From contig NZ_CP096270.1 of NCBI RefSeq assembly GCF_023204835.1, positions 1,984,001 through 2,048,000 of the forward strand: a stretch of DNA of 64,000 nt. The letters are read 5' to 3'. The DNA is from Salinarchaeum laminariae (GTDB lineage: Archaea > Halobacteriota > Halobacteria > Halobacteriales > Salinarchaeaceae). Both the position numbers and the translations under genes were made by a program. Positions 8,972-18,063 of this stretch are shown here, piece after piece (the stretch's first letter is position 1; every line of letters begins with the position of its first letter). Below the pieces are notes generated by a model that was not told the DNA's origin, did no database searches, and was given only the letters and a program-made list of their open reading frames with translations.

Positions 8972-9427
8972 TCAGGCGTAGCGCTCGAGTTCGGGCCGAT
9001 CGAGATCCTCGAGGACCTCGTCCGCCGTCTCGTCGAGGAGCGCACGGCCGTCGTCCGAAACGATGCGGCCCTCAGAGCCGGCCTGTTCGACCAGGCCCTC
9101 TTCCTCGAGGTCCTGCAGAATCGTCCGGATGACGTTCTTGGAGCCGTCCTCTCGGCTGGCGGGGGAGACGACGTATCGGTTGGACCCGCGCTTTGTGCCG
9201 CCGTAGGCCGTCGAGAGTCGCTCGACGCCGACGGGGCCGTCGGTGGCGACCTTGCGCAGGACGCTGGCGGCACGTCGGGACCAGAAGTCCTCCTGCTCAG
9301 GGGGGAGCTCGTTGTCGTTGCCGGTCTTCGCGAACTGTACCCACTCCGGTTCCTCGAGTCGATCCGCGAGATCCTCGGCGACAGCGTCGATGAGGTCCTC
9401 GGCGGGGACGTCGTAGAGCGTCGTCAT
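8972..9427 (-). CDS. rps19e: 30S ribosomal protein S19e
   Basis: A 151-residue archaeal/eukaryotic-type ribosomal protein of the small subunit, needed for late 30S maturation. The sequence follows the S19e pattern: TLYDVPAEDLI at the N-terminus, FWSRRAASVLRKV, then the winged-helix region with YGGTKRGSNRY and a C-terminal helix with ILQDLEEEGLVE. Length is usual for haloarchaeal S19e, and the protein is strongly acidic. ATG 9427 gives the family's normal N-terminus. Confidence 0.95.
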   Translation of the reverse strand: MTTLYDVPAEDLIDAVAEDLADRLEEPEWVQFAKTGNDNELPPEQEDFWSRRAASVLRKVATDGPVGVERLSTAYGGTKRGSNRYVVSPASREDGSKNVIRTILQDLEEEGLVEQAGSEGRIVSDDGRALLDETADEVLEDLDRPELERYA

Positions 9428-9662
9428 GGCCTCTGCTTCCCCGGCGTGGCATTAAAGGGCATCGGATTCGGGGCCGGTCCAGTGAAAGGGGTGGTGGTCG
9501 TTGGGTTCATTTGGTATGCGTCGGGTGGGGCTGTTGCGACGGCGTTCGGCCTGCGACGGCGTCGTTCGTCCTGTGGCGCCGATCTGGTAGCTACGTATAG
9601 TGGCCCTTCTGGATTAGGGAAGCGGTTTTGCCCGTCCCAGCCCTCCGAAGACACACGAACGA

Positions 9663-10301
9663 ATGGCGCGCGACTCCGCCGACTCTCGGTCGAGCACGCT
9701 CGCGGACGTCCGGAGCGTCTACGCCGACCAGGCCGCTACGTTCGATCGCTTCGCAGCGCTCAACCGCCTCCTCAGCGGCCGGTACCGCCGGCGCGCGTTC
9801 GACACCGCGGATGGCGAGGTGCTCGACGTCGCCTGCGGACTCGCGACGAACCGCGCCTACCTCCCAGAATCGGTTGCGTACACCGGTATCGACGCGAGCC
9901 CGGCGATGCTCGACCGGGCCGCGGATCGCCACGACGACCTCGTGCTCGGCGAGGACCTGCGGGAGATGGACGCCCAGGACCTCGACTTCCCCGACGACAG
10001 CTTCGACACGGTGATCTCTTCGCTTTCGACGTGTACGTTTCCCGATCCCGACGCCGCGCTCGCGGAGATGGCCCGGGTCTGCAAACCGGAGGGACGGGTC
10101 CTCCTGCTCGAACACGGCCGCAGCAGCGTCGGTCCGATCGCGAAATTTCAGGATTGGCGTGCCGACGCTCACTTCGAGAAACACGCCTGCCGCTGGACGC
10201 AAGAGCCGCTGGCGATCGTCCGCCGATCGCCGCTCACGGTCCGGAATCACTGGACCGCGCTGTTCGGGATTCTGACTGGGATGGAGGCGGTTCCCGAGTA
10301 G
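9663..10301 (+). CDS. Class I SAM-dependent methyltransferase
   Basis: A 212-residue Rossmann-fold methyltransferase (methyltransf_11/UbiE-like). Motif I is VLDVACGLATN, lacking the common GxGxG; TGIDASPAML supplies the acidic residue that binds the SAM ribose; LDFPDDSFDTVISS is motif IV, and PEGRVLLLEHG the later strand. The substrate is unknown; relatives methylate quinones, phospholipids or small molecules. A gcggttttgcccg box is ~32 nt before the ATG. It faces away from S19e and lies upstream of thiL on the same strand. Confidence 0.8.
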   Translation: MARDSADSRSSTLADVRSVYADQAATFDRFAALNRLLSGRYRRRAFDTADGEVLDVACGLATNRAYLPESVAYTGIDASPAMLDRAADRHDDLVLGEDLREMDAQDLDFPDDSFDTVISSLSTCTFPDPDAALAEMARVCKPEGRVLLLEHGRSSVGPIAKFQDWRADAHFEKHACRWTQEPLAIVRRSPLTVRNHWTALFGILTGMEAVPE

Positions 10302-10380
10302 CGGTCGAGCGTTCTGGAGTTCGAGCGTCGGGCATTCGGGCCTTCGAGCGTTCGAGCGTTCGGGCACTCGGACGACCTAC
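10302..10380. repeat. Degenerate ttcgagcg short repeats
   Basis: About six imperfect copies of a ttcgagcg/ttcgggc word follow the stop codon of the methyltransferase, just before the thiL promoter. It looks like slippage-expanded sequence with no coding role. Confidence 0.5.
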
Positions 10381-10431
10381 CGCCGATCGGCGTCCGTACC
10401 CTTATACCACGTCGCGCACCCAAATCACCAC

Positions 10432-11349
10432 ATGAACGAGCGATCGGCCCTCCGGATGCTGGGGGAGACGCTGCCCCACGCGGGGGACGACGCAGCGGTG
10501 GTCGACGGCCAGGTCGTCACCACCGACATGCTCCACGACACGACGGACTTCCCCGACGGAACGACGCGCTACACGGCGGGCTGGCGGGCCGTCGGCGCAT
10601 CGCTCTCCGACGTCGCGGCGATGGGTGCCGACGCCACCTCCGCCGTCGCCGTCTACGCGGCGCCATCCTTCGAGGACGACGATCTCAGGGAGTTCGTCGC
10701 CGGTGCCAACGACGTCTGTGAGTCCGTCGAGGCGGCGTACGTCGGCGGCGACCTCGATCAGCACGTCGAGTTCACCGTCGCGACGACGGCGCTCGGAGAG
10801 ACCGACGATCCAGTCCGTCGAAGCGGCGCGGAACCCGGCGACGCGATTTGCGTGACTGGCGACCTCGGCCGATCGGCTGCCGGATTCCGATTCTTCCAGC
10901 GCGGCCAGACGGAGGAGAGCGCGGAGCTACTCGAGCGGGCAAACGAGCTGTTCCGGTTCCCGCCACGGGTCGCTGCGGGTGAAGCACTCGCACCTGTCGC
11001 CAGCTCCATGATGGACAGTAGCGACGGGCTCGCCCGGTCGCTCCACCAGCTCGCGGAAGCCAGCGGCTGTGGCGTCGACGTCGACTCCACGCTGGTACCG
11101 ATCCACGCCGCTGTCGACGACGTTGCCACCGACGCTGCCGACCGACTGGAACTGGGCGCGTTCTTCGGCGAGGACTTCGAGCTGGTCTGTACCATTCCGA
11201 CCGAGGATGTCGAGGCCGCGACGGCGGCGTGTCCGGTTCCGCTCACCCAAATCGGCGAGGTGACCGAAGCGGACAGGGAGGACGCGCAGTCGCTCACGAT
11301 GGACGGCGAACCCCTGCCCGATCGCGGCTACACGCACGGCGAGAACTGA
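10432..11349 (+). CDS. thiL: Thiamine-monophosphate kinase
   Basis: A 305-residue AIR-synthase-superfamily enzyme that phosphorylates thiamine monophosphate with ATP to give thiamine diphosphate, the active cofactor. Diagnostic segments are GDDAAVV (~18), the VGASLSDVAAMGA nucleotide/metal-binding stretch (~54), VGGDLD (~104), VTGDLG (~139) and SSDGLARSL (~189). A cccttatacc TATA box lies ~32 nt upstream of ATG. The two HTH-ThiN regulators in this window are candidates for controlling it. Confidence 0.93.
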   Translation: MNERSALRMLGETLPHAGDDAAVVDGQVVTTDMLHDTTDFPDGTTRYTAGWRAVGASLSDVAAMGADATSAVAVYAAPSFEDDDLREFVAGANDVCESVEAAYVGGDLDQHVEFTVATTALGETDDPVRRSGAEPGDAICVTGDLGRSAAGFRFFQRGQTEESAELLERANELFRFPPRVAAGEALAPVASSMMDSSDGLARSLHQLAEASGCGVDVDSTLVPIHAAVDDVATDAADRLELGAFFGEDFELVCTIPTEDVEAATAACPVPLTQIGEVTEADREDAQSLTMDGEPLPDRGYTHGEN

Positions 11350-11424
11350 TCGGTCGCAGTGCCACCGACATCCTGTCAGAACGGGTGAAAGGCGGTCGGG
11401 AACGGGGCCCGGGGCCGCACCCGT

Positions 11425-12726
11425 TCAGCTCACGATCGCGATCGGCACCGGCGCGAAACAGGAGAGTCCGACGACGAACGTTGCGATGCCGACGAGCCGT
11501 CGTTTCCGGTCGAGTTCGGTGTCGTCGTCCATCGGCGTCGCGGGCCCGAGCACGGCGAGTCCGAGGGCGATCGTCCCCCAGATGACCCAGAGCAACACGT
11601 TGCGCGGTGCGACGTTCCGAACGACCAGCAGGTAGCTCGCCAGCCCGTAGAGAATCGGCGGGATCGCGACCGAAATCGCCTGCTGGTAGGCCGGTGCGAG
11701 CGAGCGGACGACGTGGCCGCCGTCGAGCTGCCCGACGGGGATGAGGTTGAGGAAGGTCACGAACATCCCGACCCAGCCGGCAATGACCAGCGGGTGAACC
11801 GTCCTCGCGGGATCCTCGAAGTAGAGCGGCTGCCCGGTGAGCCAGGCCAGGAACTGCAATAGCGGCGGGAAGCCAATCGCTATCTCCTGGGTGTTCTCCG
11901 CGTTCGCGAGCGAGGCCGGCGCCGTCACGGGATCGAGATGGAGTCCGATCACGGTCACAACGACTGTCGCGACGATCCCGGCGATCGGGCCGGCGACGCC
12001 GATGTCGAACAGCGCCCTGCGGTCGGGCATCCGCCCTTTCATCCGGATCACCGCGCCCATCGTGCCGATGAGCGTCGGTACCGGAATGAAGTACGGCAAC
12101 GTCGCGTCGACGCCGTGTCGGCGCGTCATCGCGTAGTGGCCGAGCTCGTGGATTCCCAGAACGGTCATGATCCCGACCGAGAACGGCCATCCTCGCCAGA
12201 TCTGTCCGGGCTCCTGGACGGGATCGACGTAGAACCAGTACGAGCCGGCGACCAGCGTCGACCCGATCGTCAACACGAACAGCAGGAGGTGCGTCCACGG
12301 CAGGCCGCCGTCGTCGGTCGTCTGCGGCCGCGCGACGACCACGTCCTCGCCGGCACGCTCGACGTGTGATATCTCGTATCCTGCACGCTCGAAGGTCGTC
12401 GAGAGCGCTCGCGCGAGCCCCTCCTCTACGAGCGCGTGCCCGAAGTAGTATACGCGATCGCCTTCCGTCCTGACCTCCGTCACGTGGAATGCGCGTTCGA
12501 TCTCTCGCGGGGACGGCGGCGGCACACTGGTGTCGCCAGGGTCGCCTTGCGTTGCGGGCCATTCGCCGTCTCGTCTGTCGACGGCTCCACCATTGGCAGA
12601 CGTGCTGCTCCAGTATGGTGAATCGTCACCCCCGTCACCCGGTTGGCCGTCGTCTGGTGGGTCGGTCCCGGTACGTCGGCCACCCCCCGACGAGTCCGGT
12701 CCACGTCGGGGGTCCTCGGGAGGCAT
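11425..12726 (-). CDS. Site-2 protease family (M50) membrane protease
   Basis: A 433-residue intramembrane zinc protease. A disordered polar N-terminus (~1-70) precedes a small soluble domain (~75-140), then a membrane domain. HELGH (193-197) lies in a TM segment and supplies the zinc ligands and catalytic Glu; LDGGH further on supplies the third ligand. Such enzymes cleave transmembrane anchors of regulators or signal-peptide remnants; the target here is unknown. The stop lies 75 bp from that of thiL, convergently. Confidence 0.88.
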   Translation of the reverse strand: MPPEDPRRGPDSSGGGRRTGTDPPDDGQPGDGGDDSPYWSSTSANGGAVDRRDGEWPATQGDPGDTSVPPPSPREIERAFHVTEVRTEGDRVYYFGHALVEEGLARALSTTFERAGYEISHVERAGEDVVVARPQTTDDGGLPWTHLLLFVLTIGSTLVAGSYWFYVDPVQEPGQIWRGWPFSVGIMTVLGIHELGHYAMTRRHGVDATLPYFIPVPTLIGTMGAVIRMKGRMPDRRALFDIGVAGPIAGIVATVVVTVIGLHLDPVTAPASLANAENTQEIAIGFPPLLQFLAWLTGQPLYFEDPARTVHPLVIAGWVGMFVTFLNLIPVGQLDGGHVVRSLAPAYQQAISVAIPPILYGLASYLLVVRNVAPRNVLLWVIWGTIALGLAVLGPATPMDDDTELDRKRRLVGIATFVVGLSCFAPVPIAIVS

Positions 12727-12838
12727 CGCCCGATCGTAGCGGCTCGCACCTCATAAACCCTGTACGCGGATCCGGGAATCGGTCGAGCGACCTGCGATGC
12801 GTTCGGGGGAAACGACTGTCCCAGGGGAAATGATTGTC

Positions 12839-13558
12839 TCAGGGTTCGAGGGAGAACGACTCGTCGCCGTCGAGCACGTGAACGTCCGCGTCGCTTCCCG
12901 TTCCGGCGACCTCGTTGACGAAATCCTGTACGTCGATCTCCACGGGCGGGAACGTGTCGTAGTGCATCGGGAACGCGTGATCGACGTCGAGCCAGTCGAT
13001 CGCCACGGCGGCCTGCTGGGGGCCCATCGTGAAGTGATCTCCACAGGGGACCGCCGCGGCGTCGGGCTGGAGGAACGGACCGATCACGTCTCGCATCTCC
13101 GTCATTAGCGCTGTGTCGCCGGCGTGGTAGAACGTCTCGCTCTCCTCGTCGTCGAGCTGCGTCGGTTTGGTGTCGCTGATCACGTAGCCCGCGGGGATGC
13201 CGGCCTCGTGTTCGTAGCCCGTGTTGACGCCGTTCGTGTGCATCGCCTGGACCATCGTGATGAAGGCATCGCCACACTCGATCGTGCCGCCGAGATTCAT
13301 CCCGATCGTGTCCTCGAGGCCCTGCTCGTCTTCAAGATAGCCGGTGAGCTCGGGGGTCCCGACGGTCGTCGCGGTCGAAAACTCGCCCGCGTGGGCGATG
13401 TGATCAGCGTGGGCGTGCGTCAGGAGCTGATAGTCCGGTGCGTCGACGTCTCCGGGGGAGTGGCTCGTGTGCGGGTTGTCGAAGAATGGGTCGATCAGGA
13501 AGTCGGTGCTGCCGACGGAGACGTGCCACGTCGAGTGGCCGTGCCAGGTAAGCTCCAT
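12839..13558 (-). CDS. UPF0173-type metal-dependent hydrolase, MBL fold
   Basis: A 239-residue metallo-beta-lactamase-fold protein with the two-metal motif H48-A-H50-A-D52-H53, an upstream ELTWHGHST start, and further ligands in [10 protein letters not shown] and MHYDTFPP. The pattern is that of the UPF0173/UlaG-like group, for which phosphodiesterase or lactonase activity has been proposed; the natural substrate is not known. A cggttaagg box lies about 28 nt upstream of the ATG. Confidence 0.85.
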   Translation of the reverse strand: MELTWHGHSTWHVSVGSTDFLIDPFFDNPHTSHSPGDVDAPDYQLLTHAHADHIAHAGEFSTATTVGTPELTGYLEDEQGLEDTIGMNLGGTIECGDAFITMVQAMHTNGVNTGYEHEAGIPAGYVISDTKPTQLDDEESETFYHAGDTALMTEMRDVIGPFLQPDAAAVPCGDHFTMGPQQAAVAIDWLDVDHAFPMHYDTFPPVEIDVQDFVNEVAGTGSDADVHVLDGDESFSLEP

Positions 13559-13647
13559 AATACAGACGGAGATACGGTCGAGACGACCTTAACCGTGGGT
13601 GGTCGTGGCAGGGGAGCGGTCCTCCGTGAACCGATCCTCGAATCCGA

Positions 13648-14982
13648 TCACTCGCCCGGTATTCCGGCCCGGAGCAGGATCGTCTCGTTCGCCGTCCCGT
13701 TCGCCCAGACGAGGTCGAGCGTGCTGTCGGGGTCCGGCGCCTGCGCAGTGACGAACTGGTCGCCCGACGAGACGGGGCCCACCCACTCCTCGGCAGTCTG
13801 GTCGCCGTCGACGACGTAGTTGACCGTGAGATCATCGACCTCTGGGCCGCCCTCGTGAACGATCACAATGGTGCCGTCGTCGCGTTGTGTCGCAGACCAG
13901 CTGGTGCGCGGCGGTGCGTCTCGACCAAGCGTCGCCGGATCGATGGGGGCCGTGAGATCTGCGTAGGCCGGGACCGGGACGGCCCGCCGGAGTAGCACCG
14001 GTCGATCCTGTAGCGCCGCGGTCGAAACCGACCCCTCGATCCGGACCGTTCGCCCGCTTCTGCTGACCGTCCAGTCGCCCTCGGCGACGTGACCCGCTGC
14101 GACTGCGGCCTCCGTGGCGGTCTGCACGGCGTCGGCGCTGGGCGCGCGGTTCTCGCGGTAGCGCAGCACTCGGGTCACCTCGGTCGTCTCTGCGCCGATC
14201 GTCGCGCCGAGTCCGGCGGCGAGGAGCGAGCCCGCAGCCTCGTCGTAGGCCTCGGTGCCGGAGTCCGGCCGCTCGGCGACGAGGTCGAACGTCGTCGCGA
14301 TCCGTGCGGTCCCCGCCGGGAGCGCCTGGATCACGCCTTGGAGCTCCGGCGAGGGGTAGTCGCTCGCGTCGAACCCGTCGTCGAGCGCCTGGATCGCCGC
14401 TGTTACCAGCCCGCTCGCGTCGACGTCCGTCACTTCGCGGTTGCCGAACGTCAGCGTCGCGTCGTCGACCGTGAACGCCTCGACGATCTGGCCGCCGTTG
14501 CCGAACCGTCGGTAGCCCGCCTCGTCGCCAAGGTCCGACAGCTGATCCTGGCTGGCAAGCCAGCTCGCCGCCCCGTCGGCGTCGATCGATCCCTCGATCA
14601 CGAGATCCGTGCCGTGTGGCGATGCGAAGGAGAGGTCGCCCGTGTGTCCGACCTGCTGCACCGTCTGCCCGGCCAGCCGATCGACGTCCGCGACTGCGGT
14701 TCCGTCCATCTCGCCGACGATCGCGAGGAACTCACCCGCGAGATTCGGCATGGGATCCGCGCCGAGTTCGTTCCGGAGCACGACCGGGTCGTACGAAAAC
14801 GCGACGTGGAAGCTCGGGACGACGTGCGGTCGCGGGTCCGGGAGGACGGCGAGAAAGCCGCCGTCGTCGCTGTCGCCGTCGTCGTTACCTCCGTCGCCGA
14901 AGAGGCAGCCAGCGACACTCGCGACCGACGCAGTCGCCAGCGCAGCGCCGGTCCGTCGCAGGACGGATCTGCGATCTAGCAC
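13648..14982 (-). CDS. Tat lipoprotein, unknown function
   Basis: A ~444-residue exported lipoprotein. The GTG at 14982 is chosen because it gives LDRRSVLRRTGA, a twin-arginine signal with a lipobox (VAGC) about 30 residues in, followed by a Gly/Asp linker. The longer open frame upstream would bury this signal and run through the divergent helicase promoter. The mature part has no recognised domain; it reads as a large beta-rich, Asp/Thr-rich extracellular protein, with a C-terminal stretch containing QFVTAQAPDPDST reminiscent of haloarchaeal surface proteins. Confidence 0.7.
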   Translation of the reverse strand: MLDRRSVLRRTGAALATASVASVAGCLFGDGGNDDGDSDDGGFLAVLPDPRPHVVPSFHVAFSYDPVVLRNELGADPMPNLAGEFLAIVGEMDGTAVADVDRLAGQTVQQVGHTGDLSFASPHGTDLVIEGSIDADGAASWLASQDQLSDLGDEAGYRRFGNGGQIVEAFTVDDATLTFGNREVTDVDASGLVTAAIQALDDGFDASDYPSPELQGVIQALPAGTARIATTFDLVAERPDSGTEAYDEAAGSLLAAGLGATIGAETTEVTRVLRYRENRAPSADAVQTATEAAVAAGHVAEGDWTVSRSGRTVRIEGSVSTAALQDRPVLLRRAVPVPAYADLTAPIDPATLGRDAPPRTSWSATQRDDGTIVIVHEGGPEVDDLTVNYVVDGDQTAEEWVGPVSSGDQFVTAQAPDPDSTLDLVWANGTANETILLRAGIPGE

Positions 14983-15064
14983 GATCGGATCCGAGGCCGC
15001 CAGCGTGATACCTCCATCGGCGGTGTGCGACAGCGTTTTGACCGATGCCGATCCGAATCTGCAC

Positions 15065-17935
15065 GTGCTACGCGGCAGGGTACTCGAGGTCGGCGACGTC
15101 CGGGAGGTCTCCACGAAACGCGGGACCAGCGAGCTCGTCGAGGTGACGCTCCGCAGCGACGAGTACGGTCCCGTGACCGTCACGCTCTGGAACAGCTGGG
15201 CGGAGACCGCCGGCTACCTCGACCCCGGAATGGAACTCGGCGTGACCGATCCCGACTGGGAGGAAGCGCCCGACGCCGCACCCGCCAACGTCGACGCCGC
15301 TACGAGTTCGACCGATTCGACCCCCGCCGACGACCAGGAACCGACGACGGACGGCGGAACGGCGACCAGCCCAGCAACCGGCGCGGTTCACTCGGCGTCG
15401 ACGACGCCGGACTCCCTCGTCGTCGTGGAGCCGGATTTCCTCGTCGACGTGACCGACGTTCGGGAGTGGGTCCAGTGCCCTCGCCAGTACTACCTCTCGA
15501 AGATCGACGACGCCGAACTCGCCGAGCCGCTGGTGCTCGGGACGATCGTCCACGAGGTGTTCGGCGACCTCCTGCGCGGCGTGGACGTACCGACGGCAGT
15601 CGAGGATCGCGTCGAGGAGTCCGGGCTCCAGATCGGCCTCCTCGAACTCGATCCCGCGGCCGTCACCGACACCGTCACGAAACACGCCGAGGCGATCCAG
15701 GGCTGGCTGGACCAGGGTACGCTCACCGACGGCGACGACTGGCGCAGCGAACAGCTGCTCATCTCCAGGCAGCTGGGACTCAAGGGGCGCGCCGACGCCG
15801 TCCGTCGCGGGATGCCCGTCGAGCTGAAGACGGGGAAGAACACCCGCTCGGATCCACGCTTTCACGACAAGATTCAGGCCGCGATGTACGCGCTGATGCT
15901 CCGCGAGCGCGGGGTTCCCGTCGACACCGGCATCCTCCTCTACACCAAGAACGCGACTCTGGACCGCGCGGAGACCGGCGGCGACCTCTCACCGGCCAAG
16001 GAGTTCAGCCTCTCCGACGGCCTGCTCGATTTCGCGTTGCGCGCACGGAACGAGCTGGCCGCGATGGAACACGACGTGAGCGTGCCGACCGGTCACGAGG
16101 CCGATGCGAACTGCGACCGGTGTTTCGTGCAGGACACCTGCATGGTCGTCGCGGGGCGGCTCGGCCAGGAGTCGAAAGCCGGCGCCATCGGCCGGCAGGT
16201 CCCCGACGCCGAGCGGGACTACTTCGACGCGTTCTACCACGCGATCGAGCTGGAACGACGGGCGATCCACGACGAGTACCGGAAGCTCTGGGAGCAGACG
16301 CCCGCCGAACGGGCCGCGGACGACCGCGCGCTCGTCGACCTCGAGTTCGAGGGGAAGGAGGCGCTCCCCGGCGGGCGCTGGCGACTCACCGCCCGGCGCC
16401 CCAGCGCCGCGGTCTCGAAGCTCCGTGAGGGCGACTTCGCCCTCGCCAGCGACGGCGATCCGATCGAGGGCCACGCCGAGTTCTGCCGGATTAAGCGGCT
16501 CGATCCCGAACTGGTCGTGGTCACAGCGGACGAGCCGGTGGAACTCACGCGACTGGATCAGTACCCCTCCGAGATCACGGCCGATCGGCTCGTCGCCGCG
16601 CTGATGGATGGCGTCCTCAAGGGCGACGAGCGACGCAAGGACGTGCTCTTCGAGCGCGCCGAGCCGGCGTTCGACGACGCCGTCCTCGGCTCGAGCGAGG
16701 AGAGCGACCCCGAGCCCTTCGTCCCGAACAACGACGCCCAGAACGCCGCCGTGCAGCGTGCCGTTGCCGCCGAGGACTTCGCACTGATCCACGGGCCGCC
16801 GGGAACGGGGAAAACGTACACAATCGCGCGACTCGTCCGCGCCCTGGTCGATCAGGGAGATCGCGTCCTGCTCTCGGCGTTCACCAACCGAGCCGTCGAC
16901 AACGCGCTCGAAGCGCTGCAGGATCAGGAGTTCGACGATGCGATCCGCGTCGGCTCCGCGAACGGCGTTCGCGAGGACATGCAGGACGTTCGGCTGGAGC
17001 GTCGCGGCGATCCCGAGGAGCTCGTCGATGCCCTCGAATCCGCATCGGTCGTCGCCGCAACTGCGGCCTCCTGTGGCTCGACGATCATGAGCGAGCAGTC
17101 CTTCGACGTCGCCGTCGTCGACGAAGCCTCTCAGCTCACCGAGCCCGGAACGCTCGCCGCGATCGAACGGGCGGATCGGTTCGTTCTCGTCGGCGATCAC
17201 GAGCAGCTCCCGCCGGTCGTGCAGGCCGAATCCGGCCCGCAGGAGGCCCCGAGCACGCCATTTGACGTCGACCTCTCGACCTCCCTATTCCAGCGCCTTC
17301 TCGAGACGTACCCCGAAGCCGGCGTCTCCCTCGAGGAGCAGTACCGAATGGCGCAGGCGATCCAGGCATTCTCCTCCCGGGAGTTCTACGACGGCGCGCT
17401 CCGGCCGGCGACGCCGGGAGTCGCCGGGCACGCGCTCGCAGATCTCGACGACGTCGACGCGGACGCGCTCCCCGCCGAGATTGCAGATCGGGTAAGTTTC
17501 CTCGACGTTGGTGGCGACGACGCGGGTCGCACCGACGCGGTCGAAGCCGACCGGATCGCCGAGATGGTCGAGACCTATCTCGACGCCGGTCTCGATCCCG
17601 GCGACATCGGCGTGATCGCACCCTATCGCGCCCAGGTCGCGACGATCGGGGACCGGCTCGAGGATCACTTCGCCGACGACGATCGGGTCGGCGGGGACGA
17701 CGGTACGACGGCTATCGCGGTCGACACCGTCGATCGCTTCCAGGGCTCCAGCAAGGAGGTCATCGTCGTCTCCTTCGTCGCGACCGAGGATCTCGACAGT
17801 CCGATCTTCGAGGACTATCGCCGCGTGAACGTCGCGCTGACGCGAGCGAAACGCCAGCTCGTGCTGGTTGGCGACGCCGACGCACTCCGCTCGGATCCGG
17901 TCTACGCACGGATGGTCGAGTGGGCGCAGGGCTGA
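15065..17935 (+). CDS. Dna2-like Cas4-type nuclease/SF1 helicase fusion
   Basis: A ~956-residue DNA-processing enzyme. An N-terminal OB-like domain (~1-60) and an acidic linker precede a RecB/Cas4-type nuclease (~130-360). The VQCPRQYYL cysteine (~139) and the CDRCFVQDTC cysteines (~350) fit an iron-sulfur cluster, and PVELKTGK supplies the catalytic Glu/Lys. An SF1B helicase follows: Walker A GPPGTGKT (~577), DEAS (~688), QYRM (~760), VDTVDRFQGSSKE (~890) and NVALTRAKRQL (~922). This is the Dna2 architecture used in flap cleavage and end resection. GTG 15065 is preferred because a cgttttgacc box lies 27 nt before it; GTG 15023 is possible. Confidence 0.88.
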   Translation: MLRGRVLEVGDVREVSTKRGTSELVEVTLRSDEYGPVTVTLWNSWAETAGYLDPGMELGVTDPDWEEAPDAAPANVDAATSSTDSTPADDQEPTTDGGTATSPATGAVHSASTTPDSLVVVEPDFLVDVTDVREWVQCPRQYYLSKIDDAELAEPLVLGTIVHEVFGDLLRGVDVPTAVEDRVEESGLQIGLLELDPAAVTDTVTKHAEAIQGWLDQGTLTDGDDWRSEQLLISRQLGLKGRADAVRRGMPVELKTGKNTRSDPRFHDKIQAAMYALMLRERGVPVDTGILLYTKNATLDRAETGGDLSPAKEFSLSDGLLDFALRARNELAAMEHDVSVPTGHEADANCDRCFVQDTCMVVAGRLGQESKAGAIGRQVPDAERDYFDAFYHAIELERRAIHDEYRKLWEQTPAERAADDRALVDLEFEGKEALPGGRWRLTARRPSAAVSKLREGDFALASDGDPIEGHAEFCRIKRLDPELVVVTADEPVELTRLDQYPSEITADRLVAALMDGVLKGDERRKDVLFERAEPAFDDAVLGSSEESDPEPFVPNNDAQNAAVQRAVAAEDFALIHGPPGTGKTYTIARLVRALVDQGDRVLLSAFTNRAVDNALEALQDQEFDDAIRVGSANGVREDMQDVRLERRGDPEELVDALESASVVAATAASCGSTIMSEQSFDVAVVDEASQLTEPGTLAAIERADRFVLVGDHEQLPPVVQAESGPQEAPSTPFDVDLSTSLFQRLLETYPEAGVSLEEQYRMAQAIQAFSSREFYDGALRPATPGVAGHALADLDDVDADALPAEIADRVSFLDVGGDDAGRTDAVEADRIAEMVETYLDAGLDPGDIGVIAPYRAQVATIGDRLEDHFADDDRVGGDDGTTAIAVDTVDRFQGSSKEVIVVSFVATEDLDSPIFEDYRRVNVALTRAKRQLVLVGDADALRSDPVYARMVEWAQG

Positions 17936-18001
17936 GGTCAGTGGGCGCAGAGTTGAGGACGGTTGGCACAGGCTGAGGGCGGTAGGCAAAGCTGCTGGCG
18001 G
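17920..18001. repeat. Degenerate 20-21-bp tandem repeat at helicase 3' end
   Basis: Four decaying units start inside the last codons of the helicase gene: 17920-17940, 17941-17961, 17962-17981 and 17982-18001. The first two begin with gtgggcgcag; the later two are more diverged. The duplicated part lies beyond the stop codon, as expected for slippage that spares the reading frame. Confidence 0.6.
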
Positions 18002-18063
18002 ACGGTCCCGTCCCGACCGATCGGTGCGCACCGTTTTTGCTACTGCACCGAAGACGATCCGGT